From Iodobacter arcticus (GTDB taxonomy: Bacteria; Pseudomonadota; Gammaproteobacteria; Burkholderiales; Chitinibacteraceae), in assembly GCF_042664895.1 (NCBI RefSeq), contig NZ_JBHTBQ010000009.1, positions 1 through 64,000 on the forward strand: a stretch of 64,000 nucleotides of DNA, written 5' to 3'. The notes beneath the pieces were generated by a model. The model was given only the letters and a program-made list of their open reading frames with translations, was not told the origin of the DNA and searched no databases. This document shows positions 17,054-24,916 of the stretch, piece after piece; position 1 is the stretch's first letter; each line of letters begins with the position of its first letter. Made by a program: the position numbers and the translations under genes.

Positions 17054-17979
17054 GTTTTTAAAGGTTTTAAACTTCTGCAAATCGCCCATGCCAGTCTAGC
17101 GGCGGCTTTTGCGCCGTGGCTGTCGGTATCAAACAGCGGGTTGAATTCCACTAGGTCTGCTGCGACGAGTTTTCCGCTTGCCGCAAGTAGTCGGCTTAGG
17201 TGCTCGATTACGCTGATTTCTACGCCAAAGCCTGCGGGGGCGGAGACTGCAGGCATTTGCGCTGCGGGCAATACGTCCAAATCAATCGTCAGATAAACCA
17301 CATCGACTTGATCGATAAAGGCTTGCAGCTGCGCCTCGGTTTCTGTCAGCTGCCACGGTGTCATTTCGGTGTCGAGCCGCCATGAGGCTTGTACTTGCCG
17401 CGCTTTATTAAACAGCGCCTCGGTATTGGCGGTTTCGGCCACGCCCATGCAGAGGTATTGAAAACTTTGGCCACGTTTGGCACATGCAGCGGCGATCTGG
17501 GCAAAGGGTGTGCCGGATGTGGCTTCGCTTGCTTCGCGCAAATCAAAGTGCGCGTCGAAATTGACAATGCCGATGCGTTGGCTTGGGGAAGCGTTGGCAA
17601 TGCCCAGCCAGTGGCCGAAAGCCGTTTCATGCCCGCCGCCGAGCACCAGCGACAAATGACCCGCTTGGATGTTTTGGCTTACCGCAGCAGCTAGACGTTG
17701 ATGAGCGGCATCTAAATCACCATCCTCACAGACCACATCCCCAGCATCATAAAGCGGCAGAGTGGGGTGATAAGCCAGATTCGCCAGCGCCTTACGCAAA
17801 GCCACCGGCCCAGCCACAGCACCCACCCGCCCCTGATTGCGGCGCACGCCTTCATCACAGGCAAAGCCAAGCAGGGCAATGCCTGCGGGCTGATTAGTAG
17901 ATAGGGGCTGCACAACTTGATGCCAGCGCCGAGCTGCATCCCCTTCAGCAGTATCAATACGCCCAGTCCAAACGGTCAT
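17050..17979 (-). CDS. hutG: Formimidoylglutamase (arginase family)
   Basis: HutG hydrolyses N-formimidoyl-L-glutamate to glutamate and formamide, ending the short histidine pathway. The 309-residue protein has the arginase-family metal motifs GGGHETAFGH, NFDAHFDLRE and the TIDLDVLPAAQMPAVSAP segment that supplies the paired aspartates. The start at 17979 (MTVWTGRID) is chosen because GAGGA lies about 8 nt upstream; an in-frame ATG at 18003 would add eight residues. No hutF is seen, consistent with the four-step route. Confidence 0.94.
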   Translation of the reverse strand: MTVWTGRIDTAEGDAARRWHQVVQPLSTNQPAGIALLGFACDEGVRRNQGRVGAVAGPVALRKALANLAYHPTLPLYDAGDVVCEDGDLDAAHQRLAAAVSQNIQAGHLSLVLGGGHETAFGHWLGIANASPSQRIGIVNFDAHFDLREASEATSGTPFAQIAAACAKRGQSFQYLCMGVAETANTEALFNKARQVQASWRLDTEMTPWQLTETEAQLQAFIDQVDVVYLTIDLDVLPAAQMPAVSAPAGFGVEISVIEHLSRLLAASGKLVAADLVEFNPLFDTDSHGAKAAARLAWAICRSLKPLKT

Positions 17980-18030
17980 GGTTATATCCTCTTCAATCTT
18001 CAACTTCTAAAAATTCTGTAGAAAAACCTA

Positions 18031-18190
18031 AGGTCTGTAGACACAGAGATAAATGAGAACACAGAGCACGCAGAGAAAACCTATGAGAAAAAAGAACAAC
18101 TATTCATTCTGGCCTTATTGCCTTTCTTCTCGTTTTTCTCCGTGTTCTGCTTTTTAACTCTGTGTTCTCTGTGTCTACAGATCTTGGGTT
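18031..18190. repeat. CTGTAGACACAGAG palindromic intergenic repeat, copy 4
   Basis: A 160-bp palindrome in the hutI-hutG gap, the longest copy. Outer arms are AAGGTCTGTAGACACAGAG and CTCTGTGTCTACAGATCTT. The inner arms are GAGAACACAGAGCACGCAGA and TCCGTGTTCTGC. A truncated extra arm (TTCTGTAGAAAAACC) precedes it at about 18013. Confidence 0.75.
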
Positions 18191-18201
18191 TGGTCTACAG
18201 C

Positions 18202-19425
18202 TTAGCGGCCTCTAAATACCCGCTGTTTGAGCAGAGGCGTGCCTAGGCTGTAGATGATTTCTGCCGGATGATCGATGTTCCAGACTAAAAAGTCTGCGAC
18301 AAATCCTGCGGCTAGTTGACCGTGGGTTGCTGCGCGCCCCAGTGCTTGGGCTGCGTGACGGGTGGTGCCGGTGAGGGCTTCTTCGGGCGTTAAGGCAAAT
18401 AGCACACAGGCTTGGTTCATCGCCAAACGGATGGAGGCGAAGGGGCTGGTACCGGGGTTTAGATCCGTCGATACCGCCATCGGCACGCCTGCAGAGCGGA
18501 GCGCTGCAACAGGGGGCTTTTGTGTTTCGCGTAAAAAGTAAAACGCGCCGGGCAGCAGGACTGCCACTGCGCCAGCGGCGTGCATCGCGGCAATGCCTGC
18601 GTCGTCTAGGTGCTCGATATGGTCAGCGGATAAGCCATTAAACTCGGCCACCAGCGCCGCGCCGTGCAAATTAGACAGTTGCTCTACATGGCCTTTTACA
18701 CGCAAGCCATGCGCGTTGGCCGCTTCAAATACGCGGCGGGTTTGGGCCGGGCTAAAGCCGACGCCTTCGCAGAACACATCCACCGCTTCGGCCAAATCTT
18801 CGCTGGCGGCGGCAGGCAGGATGCGATTAATTACTTCATCGATATATGCGTCACTGCGGCCCGCAAATTCAGGCGGCAGGGCATGGGCGGCGAGTAGGGT
18901 AGGGGCGATTTCTACCGGATGATCTTCGCCAAATTGGCGGGCTACGCGCAGCTGTTTTAACTCATCATAAAGACGCAGGCCATAGCCGGATTTAATCTCC
19001 AGCGTGGTAACGCCCTCGTTTATCAAGGCCAGCAGGCGAGGCAGGCTTTGTGTTGCGAGGCCGGCTTGCGATAAATCACGCGTGGCGTTCACCGTGGAAA
19101 CAATGCCACCCCCTTCTGCGGCAATTTGCTGGTAAGGCACGCCCGTCAGGCGCTTTTCCCATTCAGCCGCGCGGTTGCCGCCATAAACCAGATGGGTATG
19201 GCAATCAATTAGACCTGGGGTAATCCAAGCGCCAGCCACATCGATAATTTCTCCTCTGCCCGCAAACTCGGCCAAGGCTTCGTCCTGCGGCAAAATCGCA
19301 TGGATTTCTTCACCTCTAATCCATAGGGCATGGGCATGCAGCGCTCCATAAGCAGCTTCATGCTCAGGGGATAGGGTAGCAAGGCGGGCGTTAATCCAAA
19401 GCGATTCTGTAGTGTGGGTCATCAT
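18202..19425 (-). CDS. hutI: Imidazolonepropionase
   Basis: HutI opens the ring of 4-imidazolone-5-propanoate to formimidoylglutamate. It is an amidohydrolase-superfamily enzyme of about 407 residues: PGLIDCHTHLVYGG supplies the first metal histidines, KSGYGLRLYDELKQLRVAR and KGHVEQLSNLHG follow, and STDLNPGTSPFASIRLAMN gives the conserved aspartate. The start at 19425 (MMTHTT) is preferred; the more upstream ATG at 19455 falls inside the putative HutC operator. The first catabolic gene after hutC on this strand, it probably leads the hut transcript. Confidence 0.94.
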   Translation of the reverse strand: MMTHTTESLWINARLATLSPEHEAAYGALHAHALWIRGEEIHAILPQDEALAEFAGRGEIIDVAGAWITPGLIDCHTHLVYGGNRAAEWEKRLTGVPYQQIAAEGGGIVSTVNATRDLSQAGLATQSLPRLLALINEGVTTLEIKSGYGLRLYDELKQLRVARQFGEDHPVEIAPTLLAAHALPPEFAGRSDAYIDEVINRILPAAASEDLAEAVDVFCEGVGFSPAQTRRVFEAANAHGLRVKGHVEQLSNLHGAALVAEFNGLSADHIEHLDDAGIAAMHAAGAVAVLLPGAFYFLRETQKPPVAALRSAGVPMAVSTDLNPGTSPFASIRLAMNQACVLFALTPEEALTGTTRHAAQALGRAATHGQLAAGFVADFLVWNIDHPAEIIYSLGTPLLKQRVFRGR

Positions 19426-19444
19426 CGGCAGTCGGCTGTGTAAT

Positions 19445-19454
19445 TGTATATACA
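19445..19454. promoter_or_regulatory. Putative HutC operator 1
   Basis: TGTATATACA is a perfect palindrome 20 bp upstream of the chosen hutI start. It fits the TGTnTAnACA pattern bound by HutC-type GntR repressors. Position would block transcription or initiation of hutI. Confidence 0.6.
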
Positions 19455-19540
19455 TTTACGCATTTTGCTGTTGATGTCAAGCAGGGAAAGGTCTAATGAG
19501 GTAGAACTTATGGCTGACCTGCAGGGTGGCGAGGTGTTTT

Positions 19541-19550
19541 TGTATAGACA
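19541..19550. promoter_or_regulatory. Putative HutC operator 2
   Basis: TGTATAGACA matches the same TGTnTAnACA pattern and lies 96 bp upstream of operator 1. Two spaced sites would allow cooperative repression. Urocanate is the usual inducer of HutC proteins. Confidence 0.5.
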
Positions 19551-19651
19551 GATGAGGCGCTGGTGGAGGCTAAGTCTTGAACTTGTAAGGGGGGAACACC
19601 TCATGTGTATAGGTATCTACACAAGTTGATGTCGGTACTTCAGTGCTGCAG

Positions 19652-19766
19652 CCTCCCCCTTTGTCAAAGGGGGATTAAGGGGGATTTTCCTTGGCATTAG
19701 CTGCTGCCTTTTTGTAAAGAGATGCAACTTCAAATCCCCCCTAGCCCCCTTTTTCAAAGGGGGAAC
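19652..19766. repeat. CCCCCTTTG / CAAAGGGGG inverted-repeat element
   Basis: A 115-bp element bounded by CCTCCCCCTTTGTCAAAG and CTTTTTCAAAGGGGGAAC, with internal GGGGGATTAAGGGGGA and TCCCCCCTAGCCCCC. Elements with such ends are widespread in proteobacterial genomes. It lies in the 568-bp hutC-hutI gap; the rest of the gap (19767-19993) contains no convincing gene. Confidence 0.55.
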
Positions 19767-19993
19767 AAACATCACCCTTGTGTAGATATTTATGCCCTTG
19801 AAGCTCGCCGAAGCGAGTTCCGCCGCCGCTGTCCGTAGATAAGGGGCCTTCGTGCTTTGAGATTGTGGCTTGGCTTCGTATACAAGGAAAGCCAGAGGGC
19901 CGCCAGCACTTAAATCAACGTGCCGAAGGCACTAAAAAGGTCTTTTTGACTTTGCTTAGTACGCGGGCATAAAAGCATGCCCACCCTGCAGAT

Positions 19994-20701
19994 TTATTTC
20001 TTCACCCTTGTTTGCGAGCGCAGTTTGTAGCTGCTACCGGGGTGTAATAGTCGGCTGAAGCTGACTAGATGCTTATGCGACCAAGTACGGCGGAGTACGC
20101 GCAGGCAGGGCTCGCTGGCGGCGATATGGAGTAAGGCTTGTTCGGTGGTGTTGGGTAGTACGGCTTCTACCGTGTGCTCGATATCGGTCAGCGGGCAGCT
20201 TTTCATTAAGTAGGCGTTCGGCGTTTCGATGGTGAAGTCTTGTTGTAGATAATCCGGCGCAAAGGCGGGGTTGACGTAGCGATCTTCAATCTGGATCGCT
20301 TTATCATTTTCAAAGTGCACAATCAGCGAGTGAAATAGGATTTCGCCCGTTACTAGGCCTAGCCAGAGTGCGATTTCAGCTTGAGCAGGTTCAGCACAAA
20401 GTAGCTCTACCGATGCACGATAGCGATGGCCACGGTAGGCGATTTCTTCGGCGATATTATTGATATCCAGCAGCGGCGATTCGGCTTTGCGCTCGGCCAC
20501 ATAGGTGCCGTCCCCCGCAAAGCGGATTAGCACACCTTCGCTGGCTAAATCACGGACCGCCTTATTGACGGTCATTCTGGATACGCCAAATTGCAAAACC
20601 AGCTCGGCTTCGGTGGGGATTTTTGCGCCGGGCAAAAAGCGGCGTTCGCGTATGCCTTCCAGAATAAATTGGCGGATACGTAAGTGAATGGGTTTGTTCA
20701 T
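19994..20701 (-). CDS. hutC: Histidine utilization repressor HutC (GntR family)
   Basis: The 235-residue regulator has an N-terminal GntR winged helix (IHLRIRQFILEGIRERRFLP; PTEAELVLQFGVSRMTVNKA; RDLASEGVLIRFAGDGTYVA) and a C-terminal UTRA/chorismate-lyase-like effector domain (about 95-230), which binds urocanate. It represses hut genes; two matching operators lie before hutI. The start at 20701 (MNKPIHLR) matches the family N terminus; an in-frame ATG at 20767 would add 22 unlike residues. No strong ribosome site precedes it. It diverges from a GGDEF gene across a 9-bp-arm palindrome. Confidence 0.93.
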   Translation of the reverse strand: MNKPIHLRIRQFILEGIRERRFLPGAKIPTEAELVLQFGVSRMTVNKAVRDLASEGVLIRFAGDGTYVAERKAESPLLDINNIAEEIAYRGHRYRASVELLCAEPAQAEIALWLGLVTGEILFHSLIVHFENDKAIQIEDRYVNPAFAPDYLQQDFTIETPNAYLMKSCPLTDIEHTVEAVLPNTTEQALLHIAASEPCLRVLRRTWSHKHLVSFSRLLHPGSSYKLRSQTRVKK

Positions 20702-20791
20702 GGCGGCATTGTAGCTTGATGCGGGAAACAGGGGAAAAGTAGCCGTGAGATTATGAATGAAGACCATTCGTTGGGTAAGTTATACGTATTA

Positions 20792-20814
20792 ATTTATATG
20801 GTCTACATATAAAT
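20792..20814. promoter_or_regulatory. 9-bp-arm palindrome between hutC and the GGDEF gene
   Basis: ATTTATATG and CATATAAAT flank GTCTA, a perfect inverted repeat in the divergent intergenic region, 64-86 bp before the GGDEF start and 91-113 bp before the hutC start. Its core resembles but does not match the HutC pattern. It may be an operator for either gene. Confidence 0.4.
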
Positions 20815-20877
20815 AGCCTTATTTTTTATGTTGTATTGTTGAAATTTAATGTCAGTTTTGTTGGTGAGAGGTACGCC

Positions 20878-23013
20878 ATGAGCATGGCATGGTTCAGTGA
20901 TTTAAAGGCAAAAGCAGCGATTGCAGAGCCGCATATGGCCTTGCATTCGTTAAGCCGGCAGTTGCTCGGCGGGCTTTTATTACTGGGCTTAATCCCGCTG
21001 CTGCTAACCGGCGGGCTAGGTTATCAGCGTAGCGAGCAGGGTTTACGTGAGAAAACAGAGCTTTATCTGGCCGCTCAGGCAGAAAGCATTATCGATAAAA
21101 TTGATCGGAATTTATTTGAGCGCTACGGCGATGTGCAAATGATTGCGCTTAACCCTAGCGTGCGTGGCTCGCCCGAGGTGACAACAGCGGCGGCCAATGC
21201 CTATGTGAGGGCTTATGGTTTTTACGATTTGATGATTGCCGTTGATATGCAGGGCCACATTGTGGCGAGTAATACAGTGAGTGGCGATGGGCGGCGTGTC
21301 GATAGCGATAAGCTTTTGGGTGAAAGCGTGGCGGCCACCCAATGGTTTAAAAAAATGAGCGCTGGCTCATTAAGCGCCGGTCAAACTTATTATGCGGATG
21401 CGGCCAGAGACCCTTTGCTAGAAACTGCTCTGGGGCAGTCAGAAATCAGCCTGCTGTTTGCAGCACCTATTTTTAATGAGCAAGGGAAGATTGTTCGTAT
21501 TTGGGCTAATTTTGCTTCGTATGAAAGGGTGGTGAATGCGATCGCCAATATGGCAAAAGATCGCTTACATCAAAGTGGCTATAAAAAGGTGAACTTGCAA
21601 GTGCTGGATAAGCAGGGCCGTGTGTTAAGCGATTCATTAGGCCTGCCCTTTGGCTCTGCCGTATTGGCTAAAAATTCCCCTGCCGTGCAGGCTTTGATGA
21701 GTGGCAATAATGGCGTGTTGACTGAAGTGAATCATGGTAATGAGCAGCTGGCCGCGTTTTCTACCTCCAAAGGGGCTTTGGGTTTTGCGGGCTATGGCTG
21801 GGGTGTAGTGGTGCGGCAAGATACAGAGGAGGCGTTTGCTTCGGTGAGAGAGTTAGGCCGCGCACTGGTGTTTTCCTTGCTGATTGCGATTCCTTTGGTG
21901 ATTTGGTTAGCACTCGTGATTAGTGGGCGTTTTCAAAAATTAACGCTGCAGCGCGAGCAAAAACTAATTCGCGATGCAGGCATACAGGAATTTACCTCTA
22001 CCGTACACCGTGCTTTAGAAATGGCAGAAAGCGATGGGGAAGCAGCCTCTATTATTTCTGAAGCGATTGAATTGGGCCTGCCGCAGCGCTCCACGGCCTT
22101 GCTGATGTCTGACTCGAGCACGGCACATTTATCGGTGATGTCTCGCAGTCAGAATTACACGGCTGATTGTGGTTGTGGGGTGACATCGCCGGTGCAATGC
22201 TTGGCTTTTCGCCGGGGGCAGGTGCAAAAATTTAATGATGATAGCGCACTCGATGTGTGCCGCTATATGCGTGGCAGGCAGATTGGTGATTGCTCTGCCG
22301 TATGTATTCCATTGACCAGTATTGGTCAGGCTGTAGGTATTTTGCATATTGTGGGGCCTGCTGGCCATTTGCCGGATGATGATGAAATGCTGCGTGCCAC
22401 GGCAATTGCAACTCATTCTGGCATGCGCTTAGGCGTGCTGCGGGTGATGAGCGAATCGCAATTGCAAGCGCGTACCGATCCGCTGACAGGCTTGCTTAAT
22501 CGTCGTAGTCTGGAAAACCAAGCGGCCAGAGCTTTGGCGCAGGCCGAGCCTGCTTGCGTGGCTTTTGCCGATATTGATCACTTTAAGCGCTTAAATGATA
22601 GCTATGGTCATGATACGGGGGATAGAGCTTTGCGCTTGTTTGCGCGTGTGCTGAGAGAAGCCTTACGCCCCGGTGATATTGTGGGGCGCTTTGGCGGGGA
22701 AGAGTTTGTGGTGGTGCTTCCCAGTACCGATGAAGAGGGCGGGCTTTGTAGCTTGGAGCGTGTTCGAGCCGCCTTGGAGTGCCGGATTGCGATTGCAGGC
22801 TTGCCGGTTTTTACTGCCAGCTTTGGTCTGGTAACGGCTTTGGGGCCGGTAGAATTTAACGAGTTGGTGCGCACGGCAGATATGGCTTTGCTTGAAGCCA
22901 AGCGCACAGGGCGTAATAAGGTATGTATTGCCGGAAAGCCTAGCCAGATGGCTGAGGGTGAGCCGCTTGTTGTCCGTGTCGATGTGCCTCTGGCTGATCT
23001 TTTGTCGGAGTAA
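20878..23013 (+). CDS. Membrane sensor diguanylate cyclase (Cache-GAF-GGDEF)
   Basis: A 711-residue protein likely to make cyclic di-GMP. An N-terminal transmembrane helix (LLGGLLLLGLIPLLLTGGLG) and a second (LVFSLLIAIPLVIWLALVI, about 330-348) flank a periplasmic double-Cache-type sensor. A cytosolic GAF-like domain (about 380-525) contains several cysteines (CGCG, QCLAF, VCRYM). The GGDEF domain (about 540-700) has the active signature RFGGEEF and DPLTGLLNRRSLE, with ADIDHFKRLND. No EAL domain. The start at 20878 has GAGAGG upstream; the earlier start at 20836 lacks a site. Confidence 0.9.
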   Translation: MSMAWFSDLKAKAAIAEPHMALHSLSRQLLGGLLLLGLIPLLLTGGLGYQRSEQGLREKTELYLAAQAESIIDKIDRNLFERYGDVQMIALNPSVRGSPEVTTAAANAYVRAYGFYDLMIAVDMQGHIVASNTVSGDGRRVDSDKLLGESVAATQWFKKMSAGSLSAGQTYYADAARDPLLETALGQSEISLLFAAPIFNEQGKIVRIWANFASYERVVNAIANMAKDRLHQSGYKKVNLQVLDKQGRVLSDSLGLPFGSAVLAKNSPAVQALMSGNNGVLTEVNHGNEQLAAFSTSKGALGFAGYGWGVVVRQDTEEAFASVRELGRALVFSLLIAIPLVIWLALVISGRFQKLTLQREQKLIRDAGIQEFTSTVHRALEMAESDGEAASIISEAIELGLPQRSTALLMSDSSTAHLSVMSRSQNYTADCGCGVTSPVQCLAFRRGQVQKFNDDSALDVCRYMRGRQIGDCSAVCIPLTSIGQAVGILHIVGPAGHLPDDDEMLRATAIATHSGMRLGVLRVMSESQLQARTDPLTGLLNRRSLENQAARALAQAEPACVAFADIDHFKRLNDSYGHDTGDRALRLFARVLREALRPGDIVGRFGGEEFVVVLPSTDEEGGLCSLERVRAALECRIAIAGLPVFTASFGLVTALGPVEFNELVRTADMALLEAKRTGRNKVCIAGKPSQMAEGEPLVVRVDVPLADLLSE

Positions 23014-23154
23014 TCAGGGCATAGCGGTGAAGTCGTGAATTAAACGCGCAGCGTGTAGAGGCAATGCGCCGAAAACGATCAACCCGTTTTTTTAAAGCGT
23101 TAGGGGGAGTGCATGGGCACTAGGCTACCCATGCTTTAAATCAGAGTGCGGTAC

Positions 23155-23580
23155 TTATTTTTTAAGTAAATCGCGAATTTCGCGTAGTAGCTCAATATCT
23201 TCGGGTGTAGCAGCAGGCGCTGCAGGCGCAATGGCTTCTTCGCGTTTAAGCTTGTTCAGGCCTTTAATGACCAGAAATACTGCAAAAGTTACGATCACAA
23301 AGCTGATCATCACATTAATAAATACACCGTAATTGAGGGTGACCGCACCCGCTTTTTGCGCGGCATCTAAAGTAGCGTAAGGCGCAGGGGTCTTGCCTTC
23401 AGATAATAAGAAATACAGATTAGCAAAATCTACCTTGCCCATGAGCATGGCAATGGGCGGCATGATGATGTCTTTTACCAGCGAATCAACAATCTTGCCA
23501 AAAGCCGCACCAATGATAATACCAACGGCTAAATCAATTACATTACCGCGCATTGCAAATTCTTTGAATTCTTTAAACAT
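23155..23580 (-). CDS. mscL: Large-conductance mechanosensitive channel
   Basis: MscL opens under membrane tension to release solutes on osmotic down-shock. The 141-residue protein has the family N terminus MFKEFKEFAMRGNVIDLAVG, TM1 with IIIGAAFGKIVDSLVKDI, a periplasmic loop, TM2 (NVMISFVIVTFAVFLVIKGLN), and the C-terminal helix ending ELLREIRDLLKK. The start at 23580 has AGGGG upstream. It is monocistronic. Confidence 0.96.
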   Translation of the reverse strand: MFKEFKEFAMRGNVIDLAVGIIIGAAFGKIVDSLVKDIIMPPIAMLMGKVDFANLYFLLSEGKTPAPYATLDAAQKAGAVTLNYGVFINVMISFVIVTFAVFLVIKGLNKLKREEAIAPAAPAATPEDIELLREIRDLLKK

Positions 23581-23710
23581 GCGATACCCCTGTTGCTTAG
23601 TGACTAACAATGGACAAACTCTCTTTTAAAAAATAGGTAGGTGTTTTAAGGGGGAGTCGCAATCCTGTCAACTTAGCTAGATGCTGCTGCACAATGGCAA
23701 GCATTGAACA

Positions 23711-23803
23711 TTGTAGGGCGGGTGAAACCCGCGTATTTTTCAGCATCGCTCGCGGGTTTCACCCCCCCTACGAAAAGCATTTCGCCTAAGTTGATAGGAT
23801 TTG
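23711..23803. repeat. GTAGGGCGGGTGAAACCC inverted repeat
   Basis: TGTAGGGCGGGTGAAACCCGC (23712 on) and GCGGGTTTCACCCCCCCTAC form a 60-bp palindrome, followed by CCTAAGTTGATAGGATT as in the glmS-upstream element. It lies downstream of rlmM and upstream of mscL. Confidence 0.65.
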
Positions 23804-23830
23804 CGTTAAACATCCCCTTAATACAATTAT

Positions 23831-24886
23831 TTAACGTTTAATTTTAGTTAAATAGCAGGTCACTTCTTCGCGGTCGTGATACAGATGGCGGGCACGGATC
23901 TGGTAGCGAATACCTGCACCATCGAGCGCATCATCAATAATCTCTAAGCAGCGCTGCAATTCATTCCAGCGTTTTTTCATCGGCAATTTAAAGTTAAAAA
24001 TAGCCTGACGGGCATGGCCTTTCACCAACCAGTCTGAAATCAGCGCAGCAATACGGGCAGGTTGCTCAACCATATCGCAAACTAGCCAATCCACCGGGCT
24101 TTTCGGGCGATATTTAAAGCCGTCTTCACGCAGATGTTTCACGCTAGGGTGAATCGCCATACTGCCTTTCATTGGGCCGTTATCAATGGCAAAAATCTTG
24201 GTGCAACCACGGCTGACCATTTGCCATGTCCAGCCGCCGGGGGCCGCGCCTAAGTCTACTGCGCTCATGCCGGGCTTGACCTGACCCGATTCGGGCACGA
24301 GCATCATAAACGCTTCAGCTAGCTTTAAAGTAGAGCGGCTGGGGGCGTCGGTTGGCATACGCAGGCGTGGAATGCCCAATTGCCAGTTCACAGAAAAATC
24401 AGGGCGGGTAAAGCCGATATAAACGCGTTCTAAAGTGGGGAAAAATAAATGTAGGCGCGCTTTGGCGTCGGGTTTATTGGCTAAGCCTTTTGCTGCGAGT
24501 TTTGCATCAAGCAGCGCACCAAATTTACGGCTGAATGAGGAGATCTCCTTGCCGTCGTTGGTGTCCGGATACTCGATCCATACATCGCGCCAAGGGCCTT
24601 TGTGTGCTTCGTGCAAACTATCAATCGCCGTTAAAATAGGTGTAAGGCGATCTTTAGGCGGCAGATCGAGCGCTTCAACCACAAAAATAATCTGGCGAGG
24701 GAAAACCCAGTCGCCGCATTCTAATGTGCGGTAAAGCTTGTCCCAATCGGCGGGGCGCTTAGGCAGGAAGATACAAAAACCTTGGCCAATTTCCCATTTA
24801 CCAGGGATATCAGCTTTAAAGGTGAATTCGGCCTCCACATCGGCTTCGAAACCGGGGCGGCAATAAAAAAGAATGGCATGTGTCAT
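23831..24886 (-). CDS. rlmM: 23S rRNA 2'-O-ribose C2498 methyltransferase
   Basis: RlmM methylates the 2'-OH of C2498 in 23S rRNA using SAM. The 351-residue protein has an N-terminal THUMP-like domain and a C-terminal Rossmann-like methyltransferase with the SAM loop VDLGAAPGGWTWQM, then DGFKYRPKSPVDWLVCDMVE and a catalytic-type FNFKLPMKKRW. Length and motifs match the family. Its start lies 30 bp after the histidine kinase stop, so they may share a transcript. Confidence 0.94.
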   Translation of the reverse strand: MTHAILFYCRPGFEADVEAEFTFKADIPGKWEIGQGFCIFLPKRPADWDKLYRTLECGDWVFPRQIIFVVEALDLPPKDRLTPILTAIDSLHEAHKGPWRDVWIEYPDTNDGKEISSFSRKFGALLDAKLAAKGLANKPDAKARLHLFFPTLERVYIGFTRPDFSVNWQLGIPRLRMPTDAPSRSTLKLAEAFMMLVPESGQVKPGMSAVDLGAAPGGWTWQMVSRGCTKIFAIDNGPMKGSMAIHPSVKHLREDGFKYRPKSPVDWLVCDMVEQPARIAALISDWLVKGHARQAIFNFKLPMKKRWNELQRCLEIIDDALDGAGIRYQIRARHLYHDREEVTCYLTKIKR

Positions 24887-24916
24887 GGGCGTAAGGATAC
24901 CAGATTATTGCTGTTT

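Noticed and set aside
19444..19629. Plus-strand frame of 61 residues upstream of hutI
   Set aside because: Covers the putative HutC operators, has no ribosome site and no recognisable protein pattern.
24435..24734. Plus-strand frame of 99 residues inside rlmM
   Set aside because: Entirely antisense to a conserved methyltransferase gene.
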